Numbered from the stretch's first letter, positions 1-17,194 are shown. The stretch: DNA of 64,000 nucleotides from Kuschelorhynchus macadamiae (GCA_030620095.1 JAUTXW010003402.1:472501-536500); one strand, 5' to 3'. Made by a program: numbers and translations. Notes: generated by a model from the sequence alone, not told the origin.

Positions 1-2964
<2,964 letters not shown>

Positions 2965-4782
2965 GATGGTCTTATATGGTGAAGATCTAATTTAGTTTTT
3001 AAAAGAAACTATTCTGTAATGCTTACTATTTATTATTAATAGGATCTATTCATCCGCTCAGTTTATCGGTAGAAGTCATCAATAATAAGGCATACTTTGA
3101 TATTAATTAACCTTTGTATTTTTCCCACAATACGTCCTTATAGAAACCCGAAACCTCTATGGCTTCCAAATAGATTTATTTAAATATATGTGCTTCGCTG
3201 ACGTCAATAGGGGTAAAAATAGCTATTAGACCATTGTTGAAGGACGTATTTAATAGAAACCCTAAAACATAACAAAAAATGTCAGTGATGTTATATGTAA
3301 TAGGAAAATCGTCGGGAAAAGCTAAGGGAACGGCAGTTGTCTTGTATTGAAAATAATAAATCTAGACGAGTTTTTGAACTATATTTTATATTAAATGTCA
3401 AACTGTTCTTCTCTTGGTTGGTATTTTATTTTAGGGCTATTAGAAAGTAGTTTGTATATTTCCAATTTTCCATTCATTTTAAACTCAATGCTATTAATTA
3501 TTATGCATGAATCTAACAGTTTTGCCCCATGATTAGGTCACCTAGAATTTCGTCAGTCTACTCAGATTATTGAATAAGGGGAATCTTGAATTCTGTATCC
3601 TACAAAGGGAAAAGGGTAGTTTATTAGAGACACCGCACCTACATCCTCCCTAACAACATTGCATTGGCAATCAAACCTACTCTAAAAAAGTGAATATAAA
3701 GACAGTTTCTCAAAGACAAACTCTCAGGCCAATTTAAAAAAATCATCTGTAATGTCGAAATTTAGTCGATTTTGTCATCGAGGAAAACATTTTTATCAGA
3801 TATTATATCTCTCTCCCTCCTAGTGCTCTAGTATGGTAGCTCTATAATGGTAACAATTGCTTGAGTCATCCGCTTAAGCACTATTATAGTTTGCTGACTT
3901 TTCAGCCGCCAAACAACACAAGATAATTACTGGTGTTATGATGACAGTGTATCCACACATCCGCTTAAATCTAGCGGATATAAACCCGGTGATTTTGCTG
4001 GTCACCTAACTGCATTGCTGCCAATACATCTATACAAAGATCTGCGGTTCAATCAGTGGTTGCATAGTATAAAAATAATAAGGCAGAGCGCTAACGCATT
4101 GAAGAGTTATTCTTGTAATATGCTGCAGCCCCATATTCCCACCTGATTGTGCCACTGACGTGGCATATGCAGTTGAACAACTAGAAATTTTCACTCACCC
4201 ATGTTTGGATTTCTCTTTCGTCTTTCCTCAATATAAAATATTGATTCTCTTGTCAGTTTAGGGAGCTATAAGGTATAACTCGAAACGGTTTTTTAATTTT
4301 AAAAAAATCACTATCTGGATACTCTTATCTTTTTAACCCTCTAAAAAAATAAAAATTGGTATGGTAATCAAAGGCCAATTAAATGGTGTCATTGTAGAAT
4401 TAAAATAAAATAAAATATATGCAGGCTTACTTTATAGTTATTAAAACTGACTCAAACTGTGGCTTATGCAAACCTAAGGTTCAAAATAAATATCAGGAAA
4501 ATAAATCTATTTTGCGTTTTGATTTTGAATTTAATATCATGAAAACTGAAGTATTGACCCAGTTAAGTTCGCACGTTATTATTTTGTAATACATACGTAT
4601 ACAAATAGTGTTATCTTCCATTTTCCTTAATAAAATGAAGGATTCATAACGAGGGAGAAGCTAGAAGTAAAGCCAATGGACCAATTTTTTAAATTTATAT
4701 GCAATGATTTTAACATCCGCCATAAATTAGAATTTTGAATCCAATCGCAAGATTTATTTTACAGATATTTAATGCTAAAGCC

Positions 4783-4783
<1 letters not shown>
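2965..4783. other. Unassigned A+T-rich stretch
   Basis: I see no gene or recognisable element here. A short piece near 4620-4690 (with ATTCATAACGAGGGA) recurs near 12760-12830, so it belongs to an unnamed dispersed repeat. Confidence 0.5.

Positions 4784-4816
<33 letters not shown>
4784..4816. repeat. Short (TA)n microsatellite
   Basis: Pure alternating TA of about 32 bases just outside the left end of the hAT element that starts at 4867. Confidence 0.9.
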
Positions 4817-4819
<3 letters not shown>

Positions 4820-5191
4820 GGTCTTTGAATACTATACAATATTTTATTTTTTTATAAGGTTTAAAGCAGGCCGCGATATATATCCACTGATATATATCAC
4901 GATATATATCTTGATATATATCACGATATTTATTGTATAAATATCAAGATATATAGCCGTTTCTTTTTAATTGAGAATATTACGATTTCTTAGCTATTTT
5001 TTTAAAGAAACGGCAACTGCGCTACTTATGTTCTGAATTATTTACCTGCCTACCCCCGCTACTTTGGCTCGGCAAAGAACGGGGAATCCCAGAGAAGTCT
5101 TGATTGAGTAGCAGTTGACAATACTATCCTGGCGTTTGAGTTTGGTCTATGTTTGTACCTTTTATTTTAATCGATTAATATAGTTTACAAA

Positions 5192-5452
5192 ATGCCAAAA
5201 CCAAAGGATTTAGTTTGGTCAAGTTTTGATTGTATAAAGAAAGAGAATAACACGGATAAATGGGCAAAATGTAAGATATGTCTTCTGAAAATGCAGGGAA
5301 TTCCTACAAGAATGAAAAAGGATTTAGAAATATGTAATGTAGGCCTAGAAGGCTCCGAAGCTTCTGAAATCAATATTAATCAGAATAGTATTCAATCCCA
5401 AAATCAAGACCAATATAATATTCAGGCATCCACTAGTACTCAAGGTAAGTGA
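5192..5452 (+). pseudogene. hAT transposase exon 1, BED-like zinc finger
   Basis: The reading frame starts MPKPKDLVWSSF and contains a C-x2-C then H/C-type spacing (CKICLLKMQGIPTRMKKDLEIC), resembling a BED finger in which the usual His may have become Asp. The frame runs to CAAG followed by GTAAGT, a good splice donor, so this is probably a first exon joined to the body starting near 6262. BED fingers in this family bind the element's own ends. Assignment rests on motif and context only. Confidence 0.65.
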
Positions 5453-5639
5453 AATATTTATAGAAAATCCGTGTCGTGAGCATTTTAAAAAATGTATTCA
5501 TTCAACCTAAAAAAGTAATGTTTAAATATCAAGATTTTGTCGCGATTTCTATTTTTAAAACCTATTTAATTTCACTTGTATGTAGGGTTAGTTAGTATGT
5601 ATGTGTGGGTCAAATCTTGCAAGTAGGTTAGATTAGGAA

Positions 5640-6045
5640 GCAATTCCCGTTATCAGAATTTAATGAAATTTGATAAAGATACATAAACCCGGTGACAATA
5701 CCATATAATGGTGTCAAATTTTAAATAAATTATACAGGGTACGCAAAAAAAATGCTAAAAAGTATAAATCAATTTTAGTTATTGGAAGGGACTAAAATTT
5801 GGTATATTATATAAACCCGGTGACAATACAATATTATGGTGTCAAATGGTGAATATTTTATACAGGGTCCGTAAAAAAGTGCTAATTAGTAAAAAACAGT
5901 TCAGGTTATTGGAACTGACGGAAATTGGGTACCCATATTATATAAACCCGGTGGCAATAAAATATTGTAATATATAAAATATATCATATAGTAAATGTCT
6001 TATACAGGGTGCGTAAAAAATAATGATAAAAAGTATAAAATAAAT
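5640..6045 (+). repeat. Tandem ~130-bp satellite-like repeat, about 3 units
   Basis: Each unit contains 'ATAAACCCGGTG.CAATA', then 'TTATACAGGGT.CG.AAAAAA', then 'GCTAAAAAGTA' and a 'TTATTGGAA' block. Units begin near 5685, 5813 and 5943. The array lies in the presumed intron of the hAT element. The same unit recurs in opposite orientation at about 30330-30600. Confidence 0.8.
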
Positions 6046-6261
6046 TAATTTTTTTGTTTAAAAAGCTTTTATTTATAAACTAGTGAACCAACAATTAAAG
6101 AATAATTAAAGTTACAAAAACACAGAACTTTAATATTTTTATTTTGTATTATTCAAAGATAGTCCCAGACTCTAAAATCTAAATAACATTAGAGAAACTG
6201 CAACTTTGTAATTGGGGTGAGTGAATTATAGTTTCTTTTTCTATTTTATTTTATATCACCA

Positions 6262-7690
6262 GTCTGTCCCACTCATGGCTAAAAAAAGGAAAACGTCGAA
6301 TTTACAAAATGTAAGAAATGCTGATGCAATTGTTAACACAGTATTATAGCAACATAATAAATAAGCAAATTGGAACATTTTTTATGCGACAAATACACCG
6401 CTTAAGCATGCTAATCATAAGGAATTCAAAGATATTTGTAATTTTATGAGAACAGGATATAAACCCCCCTCGGCTTTTCAAGTAGGGGGATCTGTGCTAG
6501 AAAGCGTTTATTCGGGCATATTACCAGAATGTAAGGAAAATATTCAGGGTGAAACAGTTTCCATGTCACTAGATGGGTGATCCAATGTTAAAAATGAACC
6601 TATCGTATGTTGCTCAATTATGACACATAGCTGTGAGTCAATTTTAGTAGATAATGTAGACACATCAGGAAACCCTAATACTCATACTGCAATAAACAGA
6701 GTTGAAGAGAGATTCCAAGTGAAGGTTAAAAGTTTCGTTACCGATAATACTGGAAACGTCAAAAAAATACGGAGAGAACTTGCCAGTGACAAACCTGACA
6801 TTATAGAGTATGGATGTTTAGCACATCTTCTAAATTTGTTGGCTGAGGACATGAAAATTCCTGGAATTATGGAACACATATTGAAGGTAGTCAAATATTT
6901 CCGTAATAAACGTTTGCCATCAGCTTTCTATAAACAAGCAGGTGGTAAAAACTTTATTCTTCCTTAAGAAGTAAGATGGAATACCATGAGCGATTGTATT
7001 AGATCTTATTTAGAAAACAGGGGAATACTAGTACAAATGTGCCAAGACAATAAGGACAAAATTGATGCTGACGTTTACAACATTATAAATAATAACCATA
7101 TAGTGGTAAACGCAAAAGACTTTTTGGCTAGAATATATCCAGATTTAATTGCAGTCGACAGAATGCAACGAAATGAAGTTTGCATTCAGTTAGGAAAAGA
7201 CTTAAAAAACCAACCAATCCACATTCAGAACCTGTATAATAAAAGAAGAGATGTGCCTATAGGCTCACCTCATTTCTTGGCGAACATGTTAGATCATAGA
7301 ATTTTAGGAGAAAGGCTCACTATTAAACAGAAACAAGAAGCCTATGAATATTTGAATTCGATCAAAACAGATTTCATTCCTTTTGTCATGGCACTAACTT
7401 CAAAATCCAAACCCTTTACTGCGTTTTTGTTTGGTGAAAGTTTCAGAAGAAGTCCTACGTTAATTTGGTGAAAGTCTGTATCAATTTCTGAGTCAGACTG
7501 ACCTGATAAAGAATTTTTTTTGGAATTATGTAACCAGTTACTTACAGCAATAGCTTCTACAGCAGGCATTGAAAGGTGCTTTTCGAGCTTTGGACTTGTG
7601 CATTCTAAGTTACGTAATCTAGGCATTGAAAAGGCTAGTAAACTTGTATTTATGTTTAAATGTTTAAATAACAATTCAACAAACTGCTTT
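6262..7690 (+). pseudogene. hAT transposase body, broken
   Basis: After a pyrimidine-rich acceptor (ATATCACCAG, ending near 6261) the frame reads through a DUF659-like part (near 6440-6620: GYKPPSAF, then SLDG followed by a TGA where Trp is expected). It continues through 6620-6967 (FVTDNTGNVKK..GCLAHLLNLL), a TAA, and 6986-7471. Past another break it ends near 7545-7690 with STAGIERCFSSFGLVHSKLRN, the typical hAT C-terminal dimerisation signature. Earlier stops occur near 6345-6365. At least four lesions make it non-functional. Confidence 0.8.
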
Positions 7691-7916
7691 TAGGATTTCG
7701 CAATTTTTAGTTTGGTGAAAAGAATTTTATTGAACAATTTCTGTCACCTATATTTCGTTTTTTTTCTTATCTCAGAGAATACTAATTAGTTTAAACTGAG
7801 ATACTCACTAGGTATTTCTATTTTTCCCTCATGTGGCCTTGGTTTTTCATTTTTAATTTTAAATAAAAAGTATTTTTTGTATATTTAAGAAAATATCATA
7901 AATATCACAACTTGGA

Positions 7917-8000
7917 TATATATCGGATATATATCATAAATATCGGATATATATCATAAATATCGGATATATATCATAAATATCGGATATATATTTATAT
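7917..8000 (+). repeat. 20-bp subterminal tandem repeat of the hAT
   Basis: Four to five copies of GGATATATATCATAAATATC lie just inside the right end of the 4867-8026 element. They mirror the GATATATATC motifs at 4873-4930 and probably represent transposase-binding subterminal repeats. Confidence 0.75.
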
Positions 8001-8034
8001 AAATATCTTGATATTCTTGTGCCCTGGTTAAAAG

Positions 8035-9724
8035 CTCGGTTTAAAGTAAAAATTCACATGTTTGTATAAAAAATCCTACCTCCGTTTATGGTGACGTTTT
8101 TCAAAAAACTAAAAAACCTTTTCGATGTATTCTCTAAATCTTCCTAAAACAATAAGAGCTTTATTATTTTCTATTGAAGAAAGACGAAGACGAAAGAAAC
8201 TGCATATGGCGCGCCCATGAAGCTTGGAACAATATAATTTAAAATAAATGATGACATATTTTTAAAGGGGTACTTATATGAAGTAAAAAATACTAATTTC
8301 CGTTCTTGTGAAGTACTTTTAGGCCAAGACATGATATATCCAAAAATGCACAGCGTGTATATGCACAGCGCCCTCGAAATAGCCGTTATAATAACAAAAA
8401 ACGCATTCCACTAGCTTATTTTGTTCAAAAGTTATAATTTCAAAAATACCACAAAATTGGTGGTTGCGTCTCAATTGAATAATAGTTTATATAAGTGAAA
8501 ATAAGTATATGGATAACCTGGTTCCTGTTCGCATTAAATAATCACTATTAACTGTATATTTATAACCTAATCAAAAGGGCTCTAATTAGAGAAATTAACG
8601 AATTTATTGCTTTGCAATTTCACTCGACAGATGTTTTAGTTTTTTCTCTTCGTTCATCTTTTAGTGCATTTAAATGAAATTTACATTAAAACTGTATCTT
8701 TTTTAGAGAGTTTCCGATGAAGATTTATTAACAACTCAAAACAGATGACAAACGGAAGAAGATATTAACGCGGCGGACATATGTTTAATTCTCATCTCCT
8801 CTTTAGTTCAAGTGAGGAAAGTCGGTCGCGTTTGTTGGAGGCATGTAAGCACAGTGGCACGAATTAGTCAACAAGCCAGCAAAACACTACTTGCACACTA
8901 CTTAAAGCAAGTTGTGGTAAGTAATAGTTTTTTAATACTAAAATTTACATAGTATAGTCTCCTTACTGCTAAAATAAGTTAAGAATATCACCTGGCATCA
9001 TAATACCAATAAAAATTTAGGGAGCTGTCGTCGGGTTGTAGAGAGGACAACATAATTTAGACCAAGGTATGAACCATAGTTTCTTTATTAGATTTTCTTC
9101 CTCTTAAGTTTGTATTTTACAAATCCCACACAATTGACAAAACTTATTAAAATGGGACTCATGCCAACAAATCTAGTAAAAACAAGATCCGCCAGATTTA
9201 GTAAAAAGGTTTGAGAGCTAGACCACATCTAGTAGTTGCAACTAAAACACTCAGTTTACCGGTATAATATTTTGTTTGTGTCCCTATTATATTTTGAAAT
9301 TGTGACATAGGAACATTATCTGTTTACCGATTATTTGTTCCATTATTGAAAATGTCACTTTGCATACATTAATGTCGAGTTTGACCTGGTGTTAATTTCG
9401 ACCTATAGATTCTATAAATTCGTCTTTGCTTATTTTTCCAGGCAATTTAAAAACAGAAACAAAAAAAAACAAACTTTGGCGTACGCTGTACTAAAAGCTG
9501 CGCAGCTAAAAATTCATAACACAGCAGCAAGTATTTATTTTTTTTATTTTAATATAAATAAATACTATAATCTAAAAAAATTAAATTACGTATTACTAAC
9601 CTAACAGAAAAAGAAGCATCTTAAATGTCTCCTTCCATTATTTTTAATCACATTGACGGAATGTTTTTCATTTACAACCACGTATATATAGTCCTTACAC
9701 TGGAACCTGTGGTGGAAGATAGAA
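8035..9724. other. Unassigned stretch
   Basis: No gene, RNA or known element recognised. Small ORFs near 9389-9604 and 9625-9876 have no recognisable domain, and the second runs into the Penelope-type palindrome. Confidence 0.5.
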
Positions 9725-9769
9725 CAAAATACAAGCGTTCTAACCACACTACACAACAACTTGTTACGT

Positions 9770-9812
9770 TCTGGACGCGCGTTTCGCTAAGCAAGTTAGC
9801 ATCATCAGCAGA
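9770..9812 (-). ncRNA. Hammerhead-ribozyme-like motif, left arm
   Basis: Read on the minus strand: UCUG, CUGAUGA (9802-9808), U, stem II GCUAAC/CUUAGC (one mismatch), GAAA, CGCGCG, UC, CAGA (9770-9773). UCUG and CAGA pair perfectly as stem I. One nucleotide (U) lies between CUGAUGA and stem II, which the textbook core does not have. This is inference from pairing only. Confidence 0.45.
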
Positions 9813-9828
9813 TAATATAAACTGTTTG

Positions 9829-9870
9829 ATGCTGATGATTCTAACTTGGTTAGCGAAACGCGCGTCCAGA
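9829..9870 (+). ncRNA. Hammerhead-ribozyme-like motif, right arm
   Basis: CTGATGA (9832-9838) is followed by UU, a 5-bp hairpin CUAAC-UUG-GUUAG (9841-9853), C, GAAA (9855-9858), the palindrome CGCGCG, then UC and CAGA (9867-9870). The order matches a type I hammerhead with minimal stem III, as known from Penelope-like elements. Stem I is poor in this copy because the bases before CTGATGA are GATG. There is extra sequence between CUGAUGA and stem II compared with the canonical core, so activity is doubtful. Confidence 0.4.
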
Positions 9871-9915
9871 ACGTAACAAGTTGTGGTGTAGTGTGGTTAG
9901 AACTCTTGTATTTTG

Positions 9916-11439
9916 ACGTATATATAGTTGACATTTCTGACATTTTAAAAGTTTGAAAGAAACATATTTCTGACTTTGGCGTTTATCCGGATAACAAGCT
10001 ACATTTACTTGGGTGAAAAGTGATCACTTTCCACCATTTTCCGCCCAGGTACATGTCGATATTTATGGAAGAACGAAAATGTTTGTTTAATTTTTTCAGA
10101 ACTGTGCGCGGCTTCTCTCAATTGAGGAAAAGTACAAATAATTTCTTCTGAATCGCTTATTGTCTTCGAAAACACTTTTTTGATGACATTCTATCAAAAA
10201 TGCAACTTATTTAAGTTTGTATGCTGTAGCATAGTAACCATTGTCAAAATGTCAATTTGACTTTTTATTTGTTGATGGTGGCCGAGCTTGTGGTTATACA
10301 GTAGTCTAACTTACAGGTTTGTGTTTTAGATTTTTTGTTTTGCTGACACATGTAGATCAGATCAAACTCCCCAACATTGTTACAAAACAACATACAGTGA
10401 CGAGGAGACCAAAAAAAACTCATTCTTTTCGCTCGCTTGTACTAACTTTAAATAAAGTGAGTCTCATCAACTCTGCAACTATCGGAGTGGAATCTTGGTG
10501 CAAATATTCATAAATTCTTAAATTATTTAGAGAGTACACCATATATCAAAAGTATTAGGTGCTTCTTGAAATACTTCGTTTTTATGAATGTCTATTGCTA
10601 AAATCGTTTACTACTAAAACTAAACCGACGACTAACTAAATTATTAGAATTAATTATATTAATAGACATTTGATCACTCTGCAAGGGAACGCGACCAATT
10701 CACCCTCTGCTGATCTCAGCGAGGTGTTGGAGTTGATGACGGTGGTTTTAAGGAGGCAACCGCCTGTCTTCATCAGTGCTCTTTCTTATTCTGTAATAAA
10801 AGGTGCATGTGAGTTCTCAAGTGTGCAAACCCCGAGATTTGCACACGGTGACAGGGCTTCCTTTTCCACTTCTGTTCGTCGACGCTTCTTGACGTTAGGT
10901 TATTTGTCAGCGACTTTCTCTTTGGTCCTCAGCACATATTTGTCTGCAAAAGGCTTAACAGCCTTTCTGAACATGGGTTCTCGGACATACCATAACTTTT
11001 CAGGCGGCTCCGCGAGCAATAAACTAGTTCTCCAAAAGTTGTAAGTGTCTTGTCCTCGGGACCTTGACCTCTCTCCAAACCTGAAAAGTGTTTAGGCGCG
11101 ATGATCAGGAACTCCTGGAAGTCATCATTGTGGGTCAGTTGCATACTTTTTCTATTTTCCCTTTCATTTTCTTTTGTAATTCGTTTTAGAACTCTAGTGA
11201 TGTAAAGTAACCAATTTTTTTAGGAGCCGCTTGGGTGGCAGGTACTTATTCCAACAGACCCCGAACCCTCCCGATGTTGCAAGGTTTAACATCTTACTGT
11301 CCTGGCCACTACGGAGGTCGCTTTTCATGTATTTCTCTTGTGTCCGTACCTTTAGCAAAACGGTTTGATTTTTGCGTGCCGCAGAACCAAGTCGGGATGA
11401 CTACTCTGAGGGCGTAGGGTACACGAAGGAAGAAACTTA
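9916..11439. other. Unassigned stretch with a longer ORF
   Basis: No element boundaries seen. An ORF at 10670-11044 (124 codons) and the overlapping minus-strand frame (10929-11144) lie in a slightly less A+T-rich stretch reaching about 11420. Neither frame shows a domain I recognise, so I do not call a gene. Confidence 0.4.
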
Positions 11440-12720
11440 ATTTGAGAAAATTACACCATTTTGATCTATTTCCTTTTTACTTCTCTCGTAAAAGGGAAGT
11501 CTCGAGGGAATTTCAATACGTAATCGTGAAAAAATTCATCTTCCCAGGTTTTTACAGATTTTCGCATTTTAGAGTCTCTAGATGCCAAAAAACATTTTTT
11601 TTGCAATTTCGTCGGTTTGTCTGTCGGTCTGTCTGTATTTATCTGACTGACTTCAAATTTTGGTCAAAAATCAAGGGTCATAAGGAGATGAAATGGTTAC
11701 ATTTTGGTAAAAACCGAATTTGGCGGGACAAAATGGCGGCCTAGTAAAATGTTAAAAAATATATTACTAAAAAACTACTTATCCAATTTACCTGAAACGC
11801 AAGCACAAAAATTTATTATTACGTAGTATCATCAATTGGTAAAAATTTTGTACGAATCCAAGATGGCAAAACAAAATGGTGGCTCAATAAAATGTTTAAA
11901 AATTCATTCTGAAAAACTACTTATTAGATTAATTTCAAATTTTCTACAAGAATTAAATACAATATAGAGATAAACTGGAAAAATTGTGGTACGAATTCAA
12001 GATGGCGGAACAAAATTACGGCCAAATAAAATATTTGTAATAATGAAAAAAATCCTCCAACGTTTTACATAGCTTCAAATTTTAGCGTTTTTAGATCCTA
12101 AAAGTTTTAGTCAAAAATTAAAGGTCTTATGGGAGTGACCTGGTAACATTTTGGTGAATATCCAATATGGCGGGACAAAATGGCGGCTTGGTGAAATGTA
12201 AAAAAAATCACCAAAAAACTGTTTATCCAAATTACCTCAAATTGTGCACAAAAATCAAGCCTTACCTAGAAATAAACTGGTAACATTTTGGTATGAATCC
12301 AAGGTGGCGGCCTAATAAAATTTAAAAAAAAATCAGCCTGAAAAACTACTTATTAGATCAATTTCAAATTTTGTGCAAGCATTATCCCACTTAATATAAT
12401 AATAGAGATAAACTAGTAAAACTGTGGAATGAATTCAAAATGGCGACTAAATAAAATATTTAAAAAATCAACATAAAAATCTAAACTTCAAATTTTGCAC
12501 AAAAATTGAATGTAATATAGAACTAAACTAATACAAATTCAACATGAAAATACGAGAGTTAAAAAAAATCAGTGCAAACATTACTTATTCAATTTGTTTT
12601 AAATTATGTCCAAAAACCAAGTGTGGCATTGGTAGAAATTCGTAAAATATTGGTACGAATCTAATATAGTGGAACAAAATGGCGGCCAATACAAATGTTT
12701 GAAAAGACAGTATATGTATA
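11440..12720 (+). repeat. 'ATGGCGG' dispersed repeat, divergent copy
   Basis: The copy is built from degenerate units alternating 'AAAAAACTACTTATCCAATT', 'TCAAATTTTG.ACAAAAATCAAG', 'TGGTAA.ATTTTGGTA.GAAT' and 'CAAGATGGCGGAACAAAATG'. It starts with a GTCTGTCGGTCTGTCTG tract near 11614, as in the copies at 890, 45290 and 45785. It matches the inner arms of the 1-2964 palindrome. No coding potential is apparent. Confidence 0.75.
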
Positions 12721-14629
<1,909 letters not shown>

Positions 14630-14868
14630 AGAACAGAAACATCAATTTCTGTGCGGTTCTTGGTGGTATAAAGTTATACGAAAGAACTAAAAATACGAGG
14701 AAATTATTCCTTTACCATTGTGTCAAGAAACGACCAAAACATGACGATCTGTTTGTTTCCGAACCAAGGAGCCATTCTGCTACCGTGGCATCTGCTCCAG
14801 CAAGGCATATCAGGCAGTTTCCTTTGGAGATGTCAGTATTAAAACCGAAATACCCGAACTATTTCCTC

Positions 14869-15014
<146 letters not shown>

Positions 15015-15019
15015 AAAAA

Positions 15020-15115
15020 AACTGAAAATATCGCCCGAGAGATAAAACCCAAGCTCTACGTAGTGCTAGACAAACGCTCTATCCATTGACCTACATAGCT
15101 CACACCAGAAAGTAA
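15020..15115 (-). repeat. tRNA-derived SINE head
   Basis: On the minus strand the sequence reads GTGTGAGCTATGTAGGTCAA, TGGATAGAGCG, then CTTGGGTTTTATCTC. It resembles a tRNA D-arm (box A) followed about 35 bases later by a T-arm (box B). Nearly the same sequence lies at 25340-25410. A true tRNA gene is excluded because the arms do not fold cleanly and box B is degenerate. Confidence 0.65.
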
Positions 15116-16094
15116 ACGAACTTTGTTTATACTTCAATATTTTCAGTGGCGTAATGTGTGGCGTTCCGCGAGTGGGTATACTTTACCAGCGTCTGCGATG
15201 CAACCCCATCCCCAACACTTTAGAGTGCTCGCGTATTTCAAATCTGATTTTCCATCATTTGAGGTTAGCTTAGCCTGGGATTGTATGGGCTTTAATGATG
15301 GTTTATGGCATTAATCTATATATTTAAGACACTAAGTCAAATTTGTCAGCAAGTTCAGCATGTGAGAGTTGTATTGCACCAATTAACATGATTTTTTTTG
15401 AAATGATCGTCTGGTTGCCGAGACCTTTCAGTACTATTTTTTTAGTGTTTTTTCTGTAAAACCAATATGTTTTTCTTCAATCACATTTCTGGACGATGTG
15501 GTGAATGCGCCCGATATTCTTATAATTCCACTTGAAACTCATCGCGCCATCTAACGGAAAAAGGCAGAACAAGGCCTGCTGTTCCAGCTAGTGATGGTTT
15601 ATGGCTTTAGTGAGTGTTTTATCGACGAACCTGGGCTAGCCTAACGGGGCAGATCCATCTACCAGTATAAGTTTTGTTAAAAAAGATACTTGTTTTAATA
15701 TAGTGCTACGAATTTAGTTTTAGTTCTGTTATAGATTTGTGACTTTATTTACTTTATTTATTGTTTACTTGTAACTTTAATGAAATGGACTTGGTTTTCA
15801 AATGTTTTGTTAAGCTTAATTCTTGCCACCGTGTGGTATCTAGATTATTTTATAGAATTATTAAGCGCGCCGCGGGGTAACATTTTGATTCAGTTTAGTT
15901 TAAGATCTTGAAGTGTTAACAAGCTGACAGTGACAGGTTTTAGGTTACTTTAGTTACCATTGTTAGCTATGACCAATCTTTACCAGTGCTACCTGTAAGC
16001 TTCGTTCTGAAGAAAATGAGTGCATTCAAAAACTACGTGTTTGGTTACTGGCCAATCCGGAGCAATAGATTCACGTTTTTACATCATACTCAAA
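15116..16094. other. Unassigned stretch
   Basis: Nothing recognised. A short phrase (GATGGTTTATGGC) occurs twice, near 15297 and 15593, and GGGCTAGCCTAACG near 15636 resembles the SINE tail seen at 16098 and 25232. Confidence 0.35.
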
Positions 16095-16285
16095 AAAGGC
16101 CTAACCAGGGCTAACGAAAAAACAATTCGATTTTTAAAGCACAACTACATACACAATTATAAGTTTCGTTAAAAAAAACTTAAAAAAGTCATCTGCTGAA
16201 CCGGAATTCGTAGACGCATCCATTGCAATGAAAATCGAGAAACCTACCACTGAGCCACGAGGCTCACACTGAAATTTCAATGAAA
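16095..16285 (-). repeat. tRNA-derived SINE, second head type
   Basis: The minus strand reads GTGTGAGCCTCGTGGCTCAG, TGGTAGGTTTCTC (box A-like), and about 40 bases later CCGGTTCAGCAG (degenerate box B). A body then ends TTTTTTCGTTAGCCCTGGTT AGGCC. The tail matches the SINE at 25229-25420 although the tRNA head differs. Confidence 0.6.
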
Positions 16286-17190
16286 CTTGTTATATCGAAT
16301 GTTATACTCCATTGAAATAAACGACAAACCAATAAAAAGCTTCCTAGACGCTTCGACTGTATTCTGTATCCTTCGTGCGGTTACATTTGTGCTGTATACA
16401 GGCTTATGTACACTTTGGTTTCAATATCCCTAAAAAACATCAATTATCTTGACATATAACAAAAGTAAAAACATGATTCGGACTTTGCCTTATTTAAATA
16501 AGTTTGTCGGATTACATAGCAGACAAAACCTGAATCAGTTAATAATTTGACAAAAAGGCAAATGATGGATTGGCTCAAGAATTCAAAATCATGAAATAAG
16601 AATTGTTTAGCTCTTTTAATCTTCATTGCAATATGATGCTTATTTAAAAGAAATTATTATACTACGTATTGGCAAAGTTTACAGAATTCATATTTGGGTC
16701 TTTCATTTAACTAATCGGGGAATCCAATTTCTATTTTATTTTTCCTTCTTCTGCTTTGATCACAACTGAAATACAAAATAAATGTTTGATAAGTGACATG
16801 GGTGAAGGAGACCCGTACTAGGCAAATATATAAACATAAAAGGGTATGCATCCAAGGGTGATGTAATAAAACATGTCTTAAAAACAGGATTTACGAGTGA
16901 CATTGAAAATAAACTCCAAACACATGCCCGTTATAAACGTATACATGTCTGGCGTTGATAAGAGACGAAGAGTAAAAGAAAATAGCGACCAAGATAAATT
17001 TCTTGTCTGGGGACAAGTCTTAATGGGGGAAAGATATATGAGGACGGAGATCTTTTAAGCCATTTCTCTCGCATTTCTTTATTGTGAACACGAAGAATAA
17101 CAATACACTGTTCAATTATTATAAAATGAGAAATATTTATGGTAAAAGCGAGGAATTGTGATGTGCACGCAGGAGGTATTGTTATTGTTG
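16286..17190. other. Unassigned stretch
   Basis: No gene or repeat recognised on either strand. The longest ORFs (60-96 codons on the minus strand) show no motif. Confidence 0.4.
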
Positions 17191-17194
17191 GGGC

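Larger units (their letters stand above)
4867..8026 (+). mobile_element. hAT DNA transposon, decayed (BED/DUF659 type)
   Basis: The element starts CAGGCCGCGATATATATC and ends GATATTCTTGTGCCCTG, giving short imperfect terminal inverted repeats. Flanks 4859-4866 (GTTTAAAG) and 8027-8034 (GTTAAAAG) match at 7 of 8 bases, as expected for an 8-bp hAT target duplication. The ends carry subterminal GATATATATC-type repeats. The interior encodes a BED-like zinc-finger exon and a transposase body with a hAT C-terminal dimerisation region, in the same orientation. Stops and frame breaks show it is no longer autonomous. Confidence 0.8.
9725..9915. repeat. Head-to-head Penelope-type terminal repeats (hairpin)
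   Basis: The left arm (9725 to about 9812) and right arm (about 9829 to 9915) are inverted copies sharing CAAAATACAAG..TTCTAACCACACTACAC, CTTGTTACGTTCTGGACGCG and the GAAACGCGCGTC motif. The same sequence occurs at the left end of the Penelope-like element at 62105. This is therefore a junction of two inverted terminal-repeat pieces without a coding region, or a remnant of a fold-back Penelope insertion. Both arms carry a hammerhead-like fold. Confidence 0.75.

Noticed and set aside
10670..11044. 124-codon ORF as a host gene
   Set aside because: No recognisable domain, no splice context, and an equally long antisense frame; coding cannot be supported.
15020..15115. Functional tRNA gene on the minus strand
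   Set aside because: Only box A/B-like pieces are present, arms do not pair as a cloverleaf, and a diverged copy with a shared tail family exists; a SINE fits better.
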